Position numbers and translations under genes: made by a program. The notes under the pieces are model-generated. The model ran no database searches. It saw nothing but the letters and a program-made list of their open reading frames with translations, and was not told the DNA's origin. From RGIG3077 sp964490175 (GTDB lineage: Bacteria; Bacillota; Clostridia; Oscillospirales; Ruminococcaceae): a stretch of DNA of 64,000 bases. Positions 33,246 to 42,904 of the stretch are shown one piece after another; within the stretch, counting starts at the first letter, position 1, and every line of letters begins with the position of its first letter. The DNA is taken from the NCBI GenBank assembly GCA_964490175.1, contig CAZBAI010000006.1:17207-81206 (forward strand), written 5' to 3'.

Positions 33246-36200
33246 ATGAAAAAACGAGCTTTAAGCGCTTTAACGGCATTTTGCCTATGCCTGTCATCAT
33301 TGCCGACTATAGCTTTGCCAAGCAATGTTTTTGCGGCAAGCGACACTACAGCCACAGATATGTCGGAAATGAACGCATTGGAAGCAATCGGCATTGACAC
33401 GAGCGTTGTGCCCGATGGCTATGACGCTAACGACAGCTCATCTAACCCCTACGGTAAGGACGTTACCACGCTTAACCCCGTAAGTGAGCTGCTGCTCTCT
33501 TATGAAACAAGAGATGTTTGGGTAAACGGCGGAAACATGGAAGACAGCATGTTTTTTTTGCAAGAATCCACCCTTTACGGACATTCCGACGCCACTTTGT
33601 CTACATATGACGAATTTATGTCCGAGGATAATTCAGTGAACGATGTCCACTATTCCTCCGGCCCTCATTCTGTTACAGACTTAGAAGGAGGTACGCAGGT
33701 CTACTTCACCGATCTGTATAAAACCGACGGAAGACGCTTTGTATCATCTGTTGCGGCAGGCAATTTTGACGGCAACACCGAAGGATTGGAAAAGCAATAT
33801 GTCGATCTTTATCTTGAGTATAACCGTGATTCGGGCACGCCGACAGAGCTTTGTATGGAGATATATGACGCTTGTGACGGACAGGACTGGGACGCTTTTA
33901 TCGATGATGCAACCGGTCATAACGGCACAAGAGTGTTGATTGATGATTTTACCGAAGCTTTCGGTAATGAATGTGACCGAACCGGATATACATATCTTGT
34001 ACAAAACTATGTTCAGGTTGCTACGGGCGATTTTGACGGCAACGGAATCGATGAAATTGCCGTTTATGTCCCCGATGATGTTAATCCCCGTATTGAGGTT
34101 TATCGTTATCAGCAAAAATCAGGGGCACGTGATACTGCTTATCAGGATTTGAAATACAATTGGAATATTGTTTGGAGCTATTCTATCCCCAAGCTCGGCA
34201 ATAATAAAAACTATATTCCCAATATGGTGTCGCTGACCGCAGGCGATATCAATGAGGACGGTATTGAAGATCTTGCAATTACATACAACTATTATTACAG
34301 CGAAAACAACTGTGATTCCGGCCGTGCCGCAGTACTGTTCGGCGACACCGAAACTATGTTGCAGGATTATTATGATTTTCCCCTTGTCAGCACAGACGGC
34401 GATGAAATCGTCCGTGCGGCTTTCACCTACGGCGAGCTTACCGGCGTGGGCACAAACACCCTCGTTCTGGGCGGTCAGTCCTTAACGGATATGAAAAACG
34501 GCAACATTTATTCACGTTATCTTGCCCTTTATCAGTTCAACGGCGAGGGGTTTGAAATTGTTTCAGACCAAAACTTTGATCTGTTTTCTAAGGATGATAA
34601 CGGCAACTATACCTATTCCGTAATGAAACGTACAGGCGATGACGCCGATACGTTCTATTCGCTTCCTCTCTCTGTTGCAAACCTTGCCGTTATTTCCAAC
34701 GGATTAACCGAGGCTGCTACGCTTTATTATGACAGCTTGTACTTCACTTACGGCGATTCCGGGCTGGAACTGACAGCGGCGCTGGATAATACAAGTAATT
34801 ATCAGCAACAAAGTGCTTTGGGTACAGTCGGTTCGGACAAAAACAATCTTTTCTATATTGAATACGGTGCTGCATCTGCCGATATTTTCGGCCTTGGTTA
34901 TGACGCTTTCGCCACAATGCAGCATTTTCTTCCCATAGGTTTTCCTATAGTTAATGTGCTTAAAACCGATAGAGGTTCTATAGGTACCGCTTACGAAAAA
35001 GTAATAAATCGTCTATACAATCGTTATAGTGCTACCGTTCCCGCCAGCTCCGGTTTTACAGGTGATACTCATTTCATCATGGTATATACCGAATCGACAG
35101 ACAGCGGAGTGACCTCTAATATTACATCTAAAAAGGTTAGCGTCAGCGCTTCGTTTACATTTGCCAACACCGACCATGATACTTCTTATTTGAAGTATAC
35201 AGGCAACCACTATTACACATATTCAAATCCCGAGATTTTGGCAGTGCTTGCTTCCGCACCGTATTTCTCCGACCTTTTGGACAGAGATGATTTGTCGGGC
35301 AACTATGCCGAATCCACCACGTCATACGGCACAACAAAGGGAAGTGGCGACGGTGTGACGGCGAATGCCTCCATATTTGCAGGTTCATACGCTTCGTTTG
35401 AGCAGGAAATCAAGGTTTTCGGCATTACCATTGCTAAAATTGAGGCAAGCGCAACACTCACGGCATCATTTACATATGAATTTGAAAAAACATCAACCTT
35501 AGAACAATCAATTGAATATTCAACCTCTGTCGGCTCCGATGCGGTTGTGCTTTATTCGATTCCTATGGTAGTGTATGTTTATGAAGCGTATACACCAAAC
35601 GGCAGCGGCGGCTATGACCAGCAGGTTATGACAATCACATCTCCTCACACTGCGGTAACGCAGGTTATGGAGCTAGATTCGTACGAAGAAATTGCCAAAG
35701 ACTATTCCGAGCTGCCGCAAATTTCCGGCAATATTCTCACCCACACGCTCGGTGACCCGACTACATACCCTACCGATTCCAAAGGTTATAAAAACGCACT
35801 TGTTTATGACGGTGATTACAGCGCAGTCGGCTACAGCGGAACAGGCGGCGGTGCTACGGTTTCGCAGTCAATCAGTATGACGGATGACGAAAGCCACAGC
35901 TTTAACGGCTCGGCGGCGATAGAAGCAAGTGCCGGTGTCGGCACAGGCGGACTTGTTGTCGGAGTGACGGCAGGTGCCGAGGCAGGTGCAGGCTATGTTA
36001 TGACATCTACTTCGGGTAGTACCTATACCGCAACAATGCAGAATATGCCGGCAGAAGCCGAAGAATACGGCTATGCTTTGAGCTGGAAGCTTTTTGCATA
36101 TGAGCAGGAATATTATGACGGCAAGAGCATGAAGAGCGTTCCCGTGGTCAACTATCTGGTCACAAACGTTGAAATGCCGCCCGAATTGCCGCAGGATTTT

Positions 36201-39200
36201 TCACAGGATGTGGAAAATACAACAGATGATACCGTTGCGCTCTCTTGGAGCTATGACAAGACAGTTGCAGGTTTCCAAATTTATCGTTATTATGAATTCC
36301 CCGACGGCGTCGGTAGCTATGAGCTGGAGTTTGTGCCTTTTAAAGACGGTGTTTTGCAGTCTGACGGCACTTGGAAGTTCAGCTTTGAGGACAAAAATTT
36401 AAGCCCTTATACCGACTATTACTATCAGATTCAAACCGTTCGTTCCTACGTGCCGAACAACAGCATTGAAAGCGAAGTACTCGTTGCACGCACCAAAACC
36501 GATGTGGGTTATCCCGAGATGACGTTAAGCGGTTTGAACGAAAACGGACAGCTTAATTTGTATCCCGACTCGACAAATACAGTCACTGTTACGGTGAAAA
36601 ATTCTAAGGATTATCCGCAGGGCATCAGCTATCAGTGGCAAAAGCTCGAAGACGGAAATTGGGTCGATGTCAACGGCAAGACCTCACCCGCATACACGTT
36701 CTTGTCCTCGGGTTACAGCACGCAGGGCACATACCGCTGCCGTGTTAATGTAATTTATTATGATTCCGATAGGGGTCAGGAATATCTTATTTCCGCATAT
36801 TCGGATACGTTTGAAACAGTATACAGTATGCACAAAGCGCAAGTTGTCAGCGAACTTAGCGCAGATGTTGATGAAAACGGCAAGCCTTATGCAAGCGTTT
36901 CAATCGCAAGCACGACAGCCAACCACAATGTAGCGCCTACGGGTACGGTTACATTTGAAATCACAGGTTATAATTACTCCCGTACTTACACAATTGCACT
37001 TACCTCCAACGGCAAAACAGCCACTGCAAATCTTTCGGCAGACGTTACTTCAAAACTACCCGAGGGCGTTTACACGATTAGTGCAAATTACAACGGCTCT
37101 CGTGTATTCTTGCCGCTTGAGATTGGCGAGCTTCAAATCCTCAGCGGAGAAAGCGGACGCCACTTGGCAATTTTCGATAAAGACGGCAACGAAACCGATT
37201 CTGTTGTATACGGCGACGGTTGGTCATATAAGTTGATTGAATATTCAAAAGATGATAATGGCTCTATTACGCAAACTGTATTGGATGAAAATAGCTCTGA
37301 GCAACACGCTCAGGCAGATTCGCTTACCACATTTGCAGATTCGTACCAAGCAGCGCTCTTTGTCGGTAAAGGGACTCAATGGCATAATGTTGGAAACGGT
37401 ATTTTACAATCCAATGGTTCTTATACGTACAACAAGGGATATGCGTGGTACACGCAAACACCTGTAGGCAATTATCTATTTGAAGTCGCTGATATAGGGT
37501 CTGTTTGGTCTACTTATTCAAATTATCATGTTTATTTTACCGTTACACCTCGTCCCATTACCATCGGCGTTACAGCAACAAACGGATTGACTGCGGTGCG
37601 GGGCGATGTTGAGAGCAATTTACCAACATTTGAAATTGTTGAGGGTAATCTTGTTTACGGTGATGAGCTGCAAACGGATTCTCAATATACCGATTTTGTG
37701 TCTTTCTCTTGCTATGACACCGCAGGCCGTGAAATCACTCTGGATAATAATACCTTGCCGGGCAGCTACATATTGACAGGTAAGGTAAATCCGAATAATA
37801 TCGTAATGATTGAGCATACCGAAAGAGGTCAGGAAGTTTCGGGATATAACGATTATAAATATGCATACTATACTATGCCATTTTATAGCAACAACATTCC
37901 CTCGCTTATTAGTCTCAGCTGTGCCATGGTAACATATGACCAAAATTACGATGTAACCTTTGAACCCGCAACTTATATCGTTACAGGCGAGCAATATGCC
38001 GTCACCGCACAGGTTGGCACAGTCAACGGCAAGGCGGCAGGTACTGTTGAAATTATTACTCCGCAGTCAGTTTCGCAAAGCGGTTTGAACAGCGGCGTTA
38101 AATTCGCCGAAGGTACGGCTTTGACATTCCTTGCAACACCTTACGAGGGCTACCGTGTTAAGAGCTGGACCGTTACTCGCGGCAGTACAACACCTACTGT
38201 TGAAAACGGCACAAACTTGACGCTTTCAACCAAAATGCTTGCGGAAACTTTGAATGTTAAGGTTGAATTTGAGCTTGATAAGCACACGCTTACAGTGGTT
38301 AATAACACACCGCAGGGCGGCTTGGTAAAAATGCCGAGCGGCTTTGCAAACGGTGCAATCACCATGCCCGGCGCAGAATGGACATTTACCGCAACTGCTT
38401 CCGAGGGCTATACTTTCAGCCATTGGGAGTTGGTTGTAGGCGGTAGCAACACTCATTATGATGATGCAACTATAACTGTTACCATGCCAAGCAACAACGC
38501 ATATCTCTATCCTGTTTTCGTTCGTGACAGTTATGTGCTTACACTCGGCGATAATCTTCGTGCAAGCTATGCATGGGATGATGATAACGATGTTACTACG
38601 CCCGATGTTATCCGCTATGTATATTCGGGTGCGGAAATCTCAGGCGATACCGAAGTTACAATTCTTGCCGATTTGGGCTACGAAATTGCGCAAGACGCAG
38701 TTTGGACAGTTGACGGTGAGGCTGTTGACAACACCGGCAACACTTATACATTCACAATCGCTAACGATACGCAAATCAGCGCAGATACGGTTCAAGGCAG
38801 CTATGATATTACCGCTTACACAAAAACTTCTACCGATGAATTAGGCGGTACCATCATAATTCAGAGTCCGTATATGAATTGGCAGGTTAACGATTCTGAA
38901 GATATAACACCTGATATTCCCGGCGCTACTCCCGTCACATTTACTGTTGAACCTCGTCACGGCTATGTTTTCGATCATTTTGAAGTCAACGGTAATGTTG
39001 TTGACGGTGATGATTCTGCATACTATATCTCAAAACTCAGCGAAGATATAACAGTTGTAGCTGTATTTGCTGAAAACACAACGCACACCGTCAGCACTAC
39101 ATTCGACTTTTCTTTGTGCGAATCGGTTAACGTTCAGGTGTTCGACGCATATGGCTATGTGCACTCTTCCAAAACTTATACTTCTTCTGCAACTATTGCC

Positions 39201-41105
39201 GACAATGTTTATGACGGCGATACATATGTGGTTACAGTCACACCTAAATCCGGCGCAATGGTCGGCAATTGGACGATAGACGGTAAGGTTTATGACGGCG
39301 ACCACAGCAAAACCAAAACTTTTGATAACATCAACGATGATATCACTTTCAGCTTTGATTTGGTATCTCAAAGTTATTTCACCGTAAATTACGGCGTTGT
39401 CGGCACATATGCCGAAAATGAGGGCGGTACAATCACTTCGGCAACAGCTGATCTCGTAGCGTTTGATTCCGGAAAAACCGATGTCGGCGGCGGCTCTACC
39501 ATTGCTATTACCGCTGAACCTTTGCTTGGCTGGATGGTTAAGGAATGGAAAATCAACGGCGAAACGGTTACAGGCGAAAAGGGATTGACCTATCAAGGCA
39601 ACGTTCTTACCGTTGACGGACTTGTCAGCTCTACTGCGATTGTTGACATCACCGTTGAATTTAAGGCTTCTGTTTTCTATGTAGTTGCCATTCAGCCCAA
39701 TGAATTGTGGAGTTATGTGTGCGATAACGACATTACATTCCAAGAGAATGCTGCCAATGTGCTTGCCGCTGCGGTGCTTGAAGGAACGAAGCTTGTCTTG
39801 ACCGTAATTCCGAATGCAAACTACAAACTTGACGAAGTCACGATGACCGGCTCTAACTTATCCGAAATCACAGATAATGATGACGGTTCAAAAACAATTA
39901 CCGTTTATTCATTGACAGATCATCTTATTTTAAGCGCAACAACTAAGCAGCTTTACAGCATTACCTGCAATGAAGCTTTAAACGGCAGTGTTTCGGTAGC
40001 ACCGAATGCCGCTGCTATGGGTGATACAGTCAATATTACGGTGAATGCCGATAGCGGTTATAAGCTTGAAAGCCTTACCGCAACGTATACAGACGGCGAC
40101 GAAGTAAAGAATCTTGAAATTTCCGAAGATTTTACCTTTGTTATGCCCGGATATGCTGTTGAAATTTCGGCAACTTTCGTCCAAAAGGTAATCGGCGTCG
40201 ATACCTACGTAATCACCTTTGACGCCAACGGAGGCACAGTTACACCGGATAGTATCGAAACCGATATAGACGGCACGCTCAGTTCTTTGCCTACGCCCAC
40301 ACGTGATGGATTTGTCTTTGTCGGCTGGTTTGCGCAAATCAGCGGAAATACCGAAGTTACAACGCAAACCGTATTCTCCAACCCCGCTACTGTCTATGCG
40401 AAATGGACGAAATCGACAGAAACCGACGACAGCTCTGCGATTATAATTGCAAGCAATACCGCATCGATTGCAAATTGCATAATCAATGTTGACTATAACT
40501 GCAATCCGATTACGCTCGATATTTCAAAATATGTGCTTATCAGCTCCGATATCGAAATCGACTCTACGCTTGATATGAAAGTTTCGGCAAACGCCGATAA
40601 CGGCATTTCGGCATTTGATATGTACTGGAGTGCTTATGAAGCAGGCAAACCTATGAATGAGTTTAGCGGCGAATATATTTTTGATATGACAAATATTGAC
40701 GCTGTTTTTGCCGATTTGAGCGAGCAGGCAGGCACAACGCTCACCTATGAAAGCAATTTCGATTTGCTTTTGAATGTGCTTTATGATGAAAGCGGCAACG
40801 GAATTGTTGTGGGAGAGTATGAATTTTTGATTGCACAGCAGGGCGATGCAAACCTTGACCACACGGTTGATGCAAAAGATGCCGCAGCTGTCGCAAAATA
40901 CAGCTCAAGTGTTTCCAGCGGCTCTAACGGTGCGGATTCGACCATATTCTCGGAGAACAACAACGACTTGGCACAGCTTGCCGCAAATGTAAACGGTGAC
41001 AGTGTGATCGATGCAAAAGACGCAGCGTTAATTGCAAAATTCAGCAGCTATACACAAGGCTCCGACTCCGAAAAGTATACTAATATTTGGGATTCGTTTA
41101 TGTAA
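33246..41105 (+). CDS. Giant secreted multidomain protein with C-terminal type I dockerin
   Basis: A 2,619-residue protein. Start ATG 33246 follows AAAGG; a signal peptide (about 1-34, ending VFAAS) follows. Regions by reading: FG-GAP/VCBS-like repeats with Asp-rich loops (about 165-345, e.g. GDFDGNGIDEIAV, GDINEDGIEDLAI); a long Ser/Thr/Gly alternating beta region with glycine-rich stretch (about 650-970); an Fn3 domain (about 985-1090); Ig-like domains (about 1090-1300); an MBG-like domain (about 1435-1570); about six InlB/Flg_new-type beta repeats with GYxxxxW or HF motifs (about 1580-2310) and one canonical InlB repeat (about 2315-2390). A beta domain precedes a dockerin (about 2535-2612) with two D-x-N-x-D / N-x-D-type calcium loops followed by KDAAAVAKY and KDAALIAKF. 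No catalytic domain is seen; a scaffold, adhesin or glycan-binding role in a cellulosome-like complex is inferred. Confidence 0.9.
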   Translation: MKKRALSALTAFCLCLSSLPTIALPSNVFAASDTTATDMSEMNALEAIGIDTSVVPDGYDANDSSSNPYGKDVTTLNPVSELLLSYETRDVWVNGGNMEDSMFFLQESTLYGHSDATLSTYDEFMSEDNSVNDVHYSSGPHSVTDLEGGTQVYFTDLYKTDGRRFVSSVAAGNFDGNTEGLEKQYVDLYLEYNRDSGTPTELCMEIYDACDGQDWDAFIDDATGHNGTRVLIDDFTEAFGNECDRTGYTYLVQNYVQVATGDFDGNGIDEIAVYVPDDVNPRIEVYRYQQKSGARDTAYQDLKYNWNIVWSYSIPKLGNNKNYIPNMVSLTAGDINEDGIEDLAITYNYYYSENNCDSGRAAVLFGDTETMLQDYYDFPLVSTDGDEIVRAAFTYGELTGVGTNTLVLGGQSLTDMKNGNIYSRYLALYQFNGEGFEIVSDQNFDLFSKDDNGNYTYSVMKRTGDDADTFYSLPLSVANLAVISNGLTEAATLYYDSLYFTYGDSGLELTAALDNTSNYQQQSALGTVGSDKNNLFYIEYGAASADIFGLGYDAFATMQHFLPIGFPIVNVLKTDRGSIGTAYEKVINRLYNRYSATVPASSGFTGDTHFIMVYTESTDSGVTSNITSKKVSVSASFTFANTDHDTSYLKYTGNHYYTYSNPEILAVLASAPYFSDLLDRDDLSGNYAESTTSYGTTKGSGDGVTANASIFAGSYASFEQEIKVFGITIAKIEASATLTASFTYEFEKTSTLEQSIEYSTSVGSDAVVLYSIPMVVYVYEAYTPNGSGGYDQQVMTITSPHTAVTQVMELDSYEEIAKDYSELPQISGNILTHTLGDPTTYPTDSKGYKNALVYDGDYSAVGYSGTGGGATVSQSISMTDDESHSFNGSAAIEASAGVGTGGLVVGVTAGAEAGAGYVMTSTSGSTYTATMQNMPAEAEEYGYALSWKLFAYEQEYYDGKSMKSVPVVNYLVTNVEMPPELPQDFSQDVENTTDDTVALSWSYDKTVAGFQIYRYYEFPDGVGSYELEFVPFKDGVLQSDGTWKFSFEDKNLSPYTDYYYQIQTVRSYVPNNSIESEVLVARTKTDVGYPEMTLSGLNENGQLNLYPDSTNTVTVTVKNSKDYPQGISYQWQKLEDGNWVDVNGKTSPAYTFLSSGYSTQGTYRCRVNVIYYDSDRGQEYLISAYSDTFETVYSMHKAQVVSELSADVDENGKPYASVSIASTTANHNVAPTGTVTFEITGYNYSRTYTIALTSNGKTATANLSADVTSKLPEGVYTISANYNGSRVFLPLEIGELQILSGESGRHLAIFDKDGNETDSVVYGDGWSYKLIEYSKDDNGSITQTVLDENSSEQHAQADSLTTFADSYQAALFVGKGTQWHNVGNGILQSNGSYTYNKGYAWYTQTPVGNYLFEVADIGSVWSTYSNYHVYFTVTPRPITIGVTATNGLTAVRGDVESNLPTFEIVEGNLVYGDELQTDSQYTDFVSFSCYDTAGREITLDNNTLPGSYILTGKVNPNNIVMIEHTERGQEVSGYNDYKYAYYTMPFYSNNIPSLISLSCAMVTYDQNYDVTFEPATYIVTGEQYAVTAQVGTVNGKAAGTVEIITPQSVSQSGLNSGVKFAEGTALTFLATPYEGYRVKSWTVTRGSTTPTVENGTNLTLSTKMLAETLNVKVEFELDKHTLTVVNNTPQGGLVKMPSGFANGAITMPGAEWTFTATASEGYTFSHWELVVGGSNTHYDDATITVTMPSNNAYLYPVFVRDSYVLTLGDNLRASYAWDDDNDVTTPDVIRYVYSGAEISGDTEVTILADLGYEIAQDAVWTVDGEAVDNTGNTYTFTIANDTQISADTVQGSYDITAYTKTSTDELGGTIIIQSPYMNWQVNDSEDITPDIPGATPVTFTVEPRHGYVFDHFEVNGNVVDGDDSAYYISKLSEDITVVAVFAENTTHTVSTTFDFSLCESVNVQVFDAYGYVHSSKTYTSSATIADNVYDGDTYVVTVTPKSGAMVGNWTIDGKVYDGDHSKTKTFDNINDDITFSFDLVSQSYFTVNYGVVGTYAENEGGTITSATADLVAFDSGKTDVGGGSTIAITAEPLLGWMVKEWKINGETVTGEKGLTYQGNVLTVDGLVSSTAIVDITVEFKASVFYVVAIQPNELWSYVCDNDITFQENAANVLAAAVLEGTKLVLTVIPNANYKLDEVTMTGSNLSEITDNDDGSKTITVYSLTDHLILSATTKQLYSITCNEALNGSVSVAPNAAAMGDTVNITVNADSGYKLESLTATYTDGDEVKNLEISEDFTFVMPGYAVEISATFVQKVIGVDTYVITFDANGGTVTPDSIETDIDGTLSSLPTPTRDGFVFVGWFAQISGNTEVTTQTVFSNPATVYAKWTKSTETDDSSAIIIASNTASIANCIINVDYNCNPITLDISKYVLISSDIEIDSTLDMKVSANADNGISAFDMYWSAYEAGKPMNEFSGEYIFDMTNIDAVFADLSEQAGTTLTYESNFDLLLNVLYDESGNGIVVGEYEFLIAQQGDANLDHTVDAKDAAAVAKYSSSVSSGSNGADSTIFSENNNDLAQLAANVNGDSVIDAKDAALIAKFSSYTQGSDSEKYTNIWDSFM

Positions 41106-41201
41106 TTCTCCTTGCATTTTATTTGTACTCTGCGCCGTTTAAACAGCTATCGGCGTATGTGGCAAGAATGATAATTCTTGCAAAATATGAATATTAAGAA
41201 T

Positions 41202-41242
41202 ATCCCGTCTGCTCATTTTCCGTGCAGGCGGGATGTCTTTTT
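41202..41242 (+). terminator. Terminator after the giant gene
   Basis: ATCCCGTCTGC (41202-41212) pairs with GCAGGCGGGAT (41224-41234) with one wobble, followed by GTCTTTTT. A further small palindrome CAAGAAT-N4-ATTCTTG lies at 41163-41180. Confidence 0.85.
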
Positions 41243-41247
41243 GATAC

Positions 41248-41276
41248 TTGAAAACCTTTTTAAGATGTGTTATAAT
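41248..41276 (+). promoter_or_regulatory. Promoter reading into the tandem repeats
   Basis: TTGAAA, 17-bp spacer, TATAAT with TGT before it (extended -10). The -10 box lies in the first repeat copy; the second copy has the same TGTTATAAT but no matching -35. Confidence 0.75.
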
Positions 41277-41413
41277 AACCTTAAAGCTATCGCTTTAAGA
41301 ACATTGTTACGTTTTAAGGTGTCGCCTAACGGCTCTTTTATGTTATAATAACCTTAAAGCTATCGCTTTAAGAACATTGTTACGTTTTAAGGTGTCGCCT
41401 AACGGCTCTTTTA
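41268..41413. repeat. Two perfect 73-bp tandem repeats
   Basis: Copies 41268-41340 and 41341-41413 are identical. Each unit holds TGTTATAAT, a perfect stem-loop CTTAAAGC-TATC-GCTTTAAG, a second stem CGTT(TTA)AGG...CCTAACG and then CTCTTTTA. The unit therefore looks like a short promoter-plus-hairpins cassette. It fills the gap between the giant gene terminator and the lipoprotein gene. Confidence 0.92.
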
Positions 41414-41470
41414 TATTAAAATCTTTGTGATATTTTCGTATCTTGTAGATAATTTTGCGGAGGAATACCG

Positions 41471-41998
41471 ATGTTATATAAAAACAAACCTAATATCACC
41501 AAAATCTTTCTGATTTGCTTATTGCCGCTTTCAATGTTTGCATCGTCCTGCACAGATAAATCAAAAAACAATAAAAACAATTCAACTGATGATGTTTTTC
41601 AAAGCGACTTTTCTTTTTCTCAATCGCAGGTGACATCTGCTGATGATGTTTCCTGCGATATCGGCGAGGCTTATACTACAAGAATCGAACCGGAGATGAG
41701 CGAAAGTGTAACACAGCCCGATATATCAGCCTTGCAGTCCGATTCTTCATCTGATATCGGCAATCAAAATACAGACGATTATTCAAATGATATTTATGAT
41801 GATTGGGAAAACTCTGTGGCAGAGAGCAACAGCCTTTCCGAAAAAGATAACTCAAATGACGGTGATGATTTGTCAAATGGTGACAAATCAATTGCCGATG
41901 AACAATCTGACGGAAATGATTCCGCAAGTCAAAGCGCTTTTGACGGCAGCACAGCTTCAACCTCTGCAAGCGGCAATGAATGGACTGAGTTTTATTGA
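41471..41998 (+). CDS. Ser/Asp-rich lipoprotein of unknown function
   Basis: A 175-residue protein. A charged start and hydrophobic core lead to lipobox FASSC (Cys about residue 27), then a long, low-complexity stretch of Ser, Asp, Asn and Gln to the end (SDSSSDIGNQNTDDYSND-like). It has no recognisable fold and is presumably an extended surface lipoprotein. GGAGGAATACCG precedes ATG 41471. It follows the tandem repeats by 57 bp and ends 15 bp before the isomerase-like gene, so both probably share a transcript. Confidence 0.75.
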   Translation: MLYKNKPNITKIFLICLLPLSMFASSCTDKSKNNKNNSTDDVFQSDFSFSQSQVTSADDVSCDIGEAYTTRIEPEMSESVTQPDISALQSDSSSDIGNQNTDDYSNDIYDDWENSVAESNSLSEKDNSNDGDDLSNGDKSIADEQSDGNDSASQSAFDGSTASTSASGNEWTEFY

Positions 41999-42013
41999 GG
42001 AAATGCGAAAAAT

Positions 42014-42841
42014 ATGTGTAAAATACTTTGCTCAACGGGTGCGCTGATCGGCAGACCGAACAACCGCAATTTCTATCTTCTCGATTCGCTTAAAGATAAG
42101 CTTAATTGCGACGGGTTTGAATTTATGATGTATGATTCTTGGTATGACAGAGTTGATGAGTTATCTGCCTTTTTGCATTCGCTTAATATTTCAATTCCCG
42201 TTGTGCATTGCGAAAAGCATATCGGCGAAAAATTAAGCGCTCCCGGCAGCATTGCTTTAGCATTGCGGCTTTTTGAAATCAATTGCCGCCTTGCAAAGAA
42301 TCTGGGCGCTTCAAAGCTTGTTTTGCACTTGTATGACGGATTGACTTCGGATAAATATTTTGAAAATAATCTTCGCAATTATTCAAACCTTATTTCAATA
42401 GCTCAAAGCTATTCGCTTGATTTGCTGACCGAGAATGTTGTTTGTAATTGTAAAGACCCTACTTTTCGCTGGAATCAGCTTACCGAGCAATACGGTGATG
42501 TGCATTTTACTTTTGATACAAAAATGGCGGCTTTTCATAATCAGCTTGAGCTTTTTTATAGTGAAAAGTTTTTGCCGTTTCATAAAAACAATCACATAAG
42601 GCATTATCATATAAACGATTACGGCGGCGGATATATGGACTGGCAAAATTTAAAAACATTGCCAATCGGCAAGGGAAATATAGATTTTGATAAATTCTTT
42701 AATTTTGTCGGCAAATCCGGATATCGAGATACATTCACTGTTGAAGCAACCGCATTTGACCGAAACGGCATTGTCGATGTTTCGATGCTCAATGCACAAT
42801 TTGACCTTGTACGCAATATGGTGGGTAAGTATTTTGCATAA
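42014..42841 (+). CDS. Sugar phosphate isomerase/epimerase-like TIM-barrel protein
   Basis: A 275-residue protein of the xylose isomerase-like TIM-barrel (AP endonuclease family 2) superfamily. It shows SFxLL-type N-terminal strand, GFEFMMYDSWY, VVHCEKHI, LGASKLVLHLYDG, TENVVCN (metal-binding Glu), HFTFDTKMAAF, HIRHYHINDYGG (metal-binding His) and DTFTVEATAF. Metal ligands therefore seem complete. The substrate is not clear from context; sugar or inositol epimerases are the commonest members. ATG 42014 lacks a strong ribosome-binding site but follows closely on the lipoprotein gene. Confidence 0.82.
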   Translation: MCKILCSTGALIGRPNNRNFYLLDSLKDKLNCDGFEFMMYDSWYDRVDELSAFLHSLNISIPVVHCEKHIGEKLSAPGSIALALRLFEINCRLAKNLGASKLVLHLYDGLTSDKYFENNLRNYSNLISIAQSYSLDLLTENVVCNCKDPTFRWNQLTEQYGDVHFTFDTKMAAFHNQLELFYSEKFLPFHKNNHIRHYHINDYGGGYMDWQNLKTLPIGKGNIDFDKFFNFVGKSGYRDTFTVEATAFDRNGIVDVSMLNAQFDLVRNMVGKYFA

Positions 42842-42904
42842 ATCCTACTTCTTTTCAGTATAAATCTATTAAGGATTGTATTAAGAAAAGAGGGCATTGC
42901 ATTT

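Noticed and set aside
39030..39743. Minus-strand frame of 237 codons within the giant gene
   Set aside because: No start signal, composition matches an antisense shadow, and the plus frame is uninterrupted with domain repeats.
41268..41413. CRISPR array
   Set aside because: Only two directly abutting 73-bp copies with no spacers and no cas genes.
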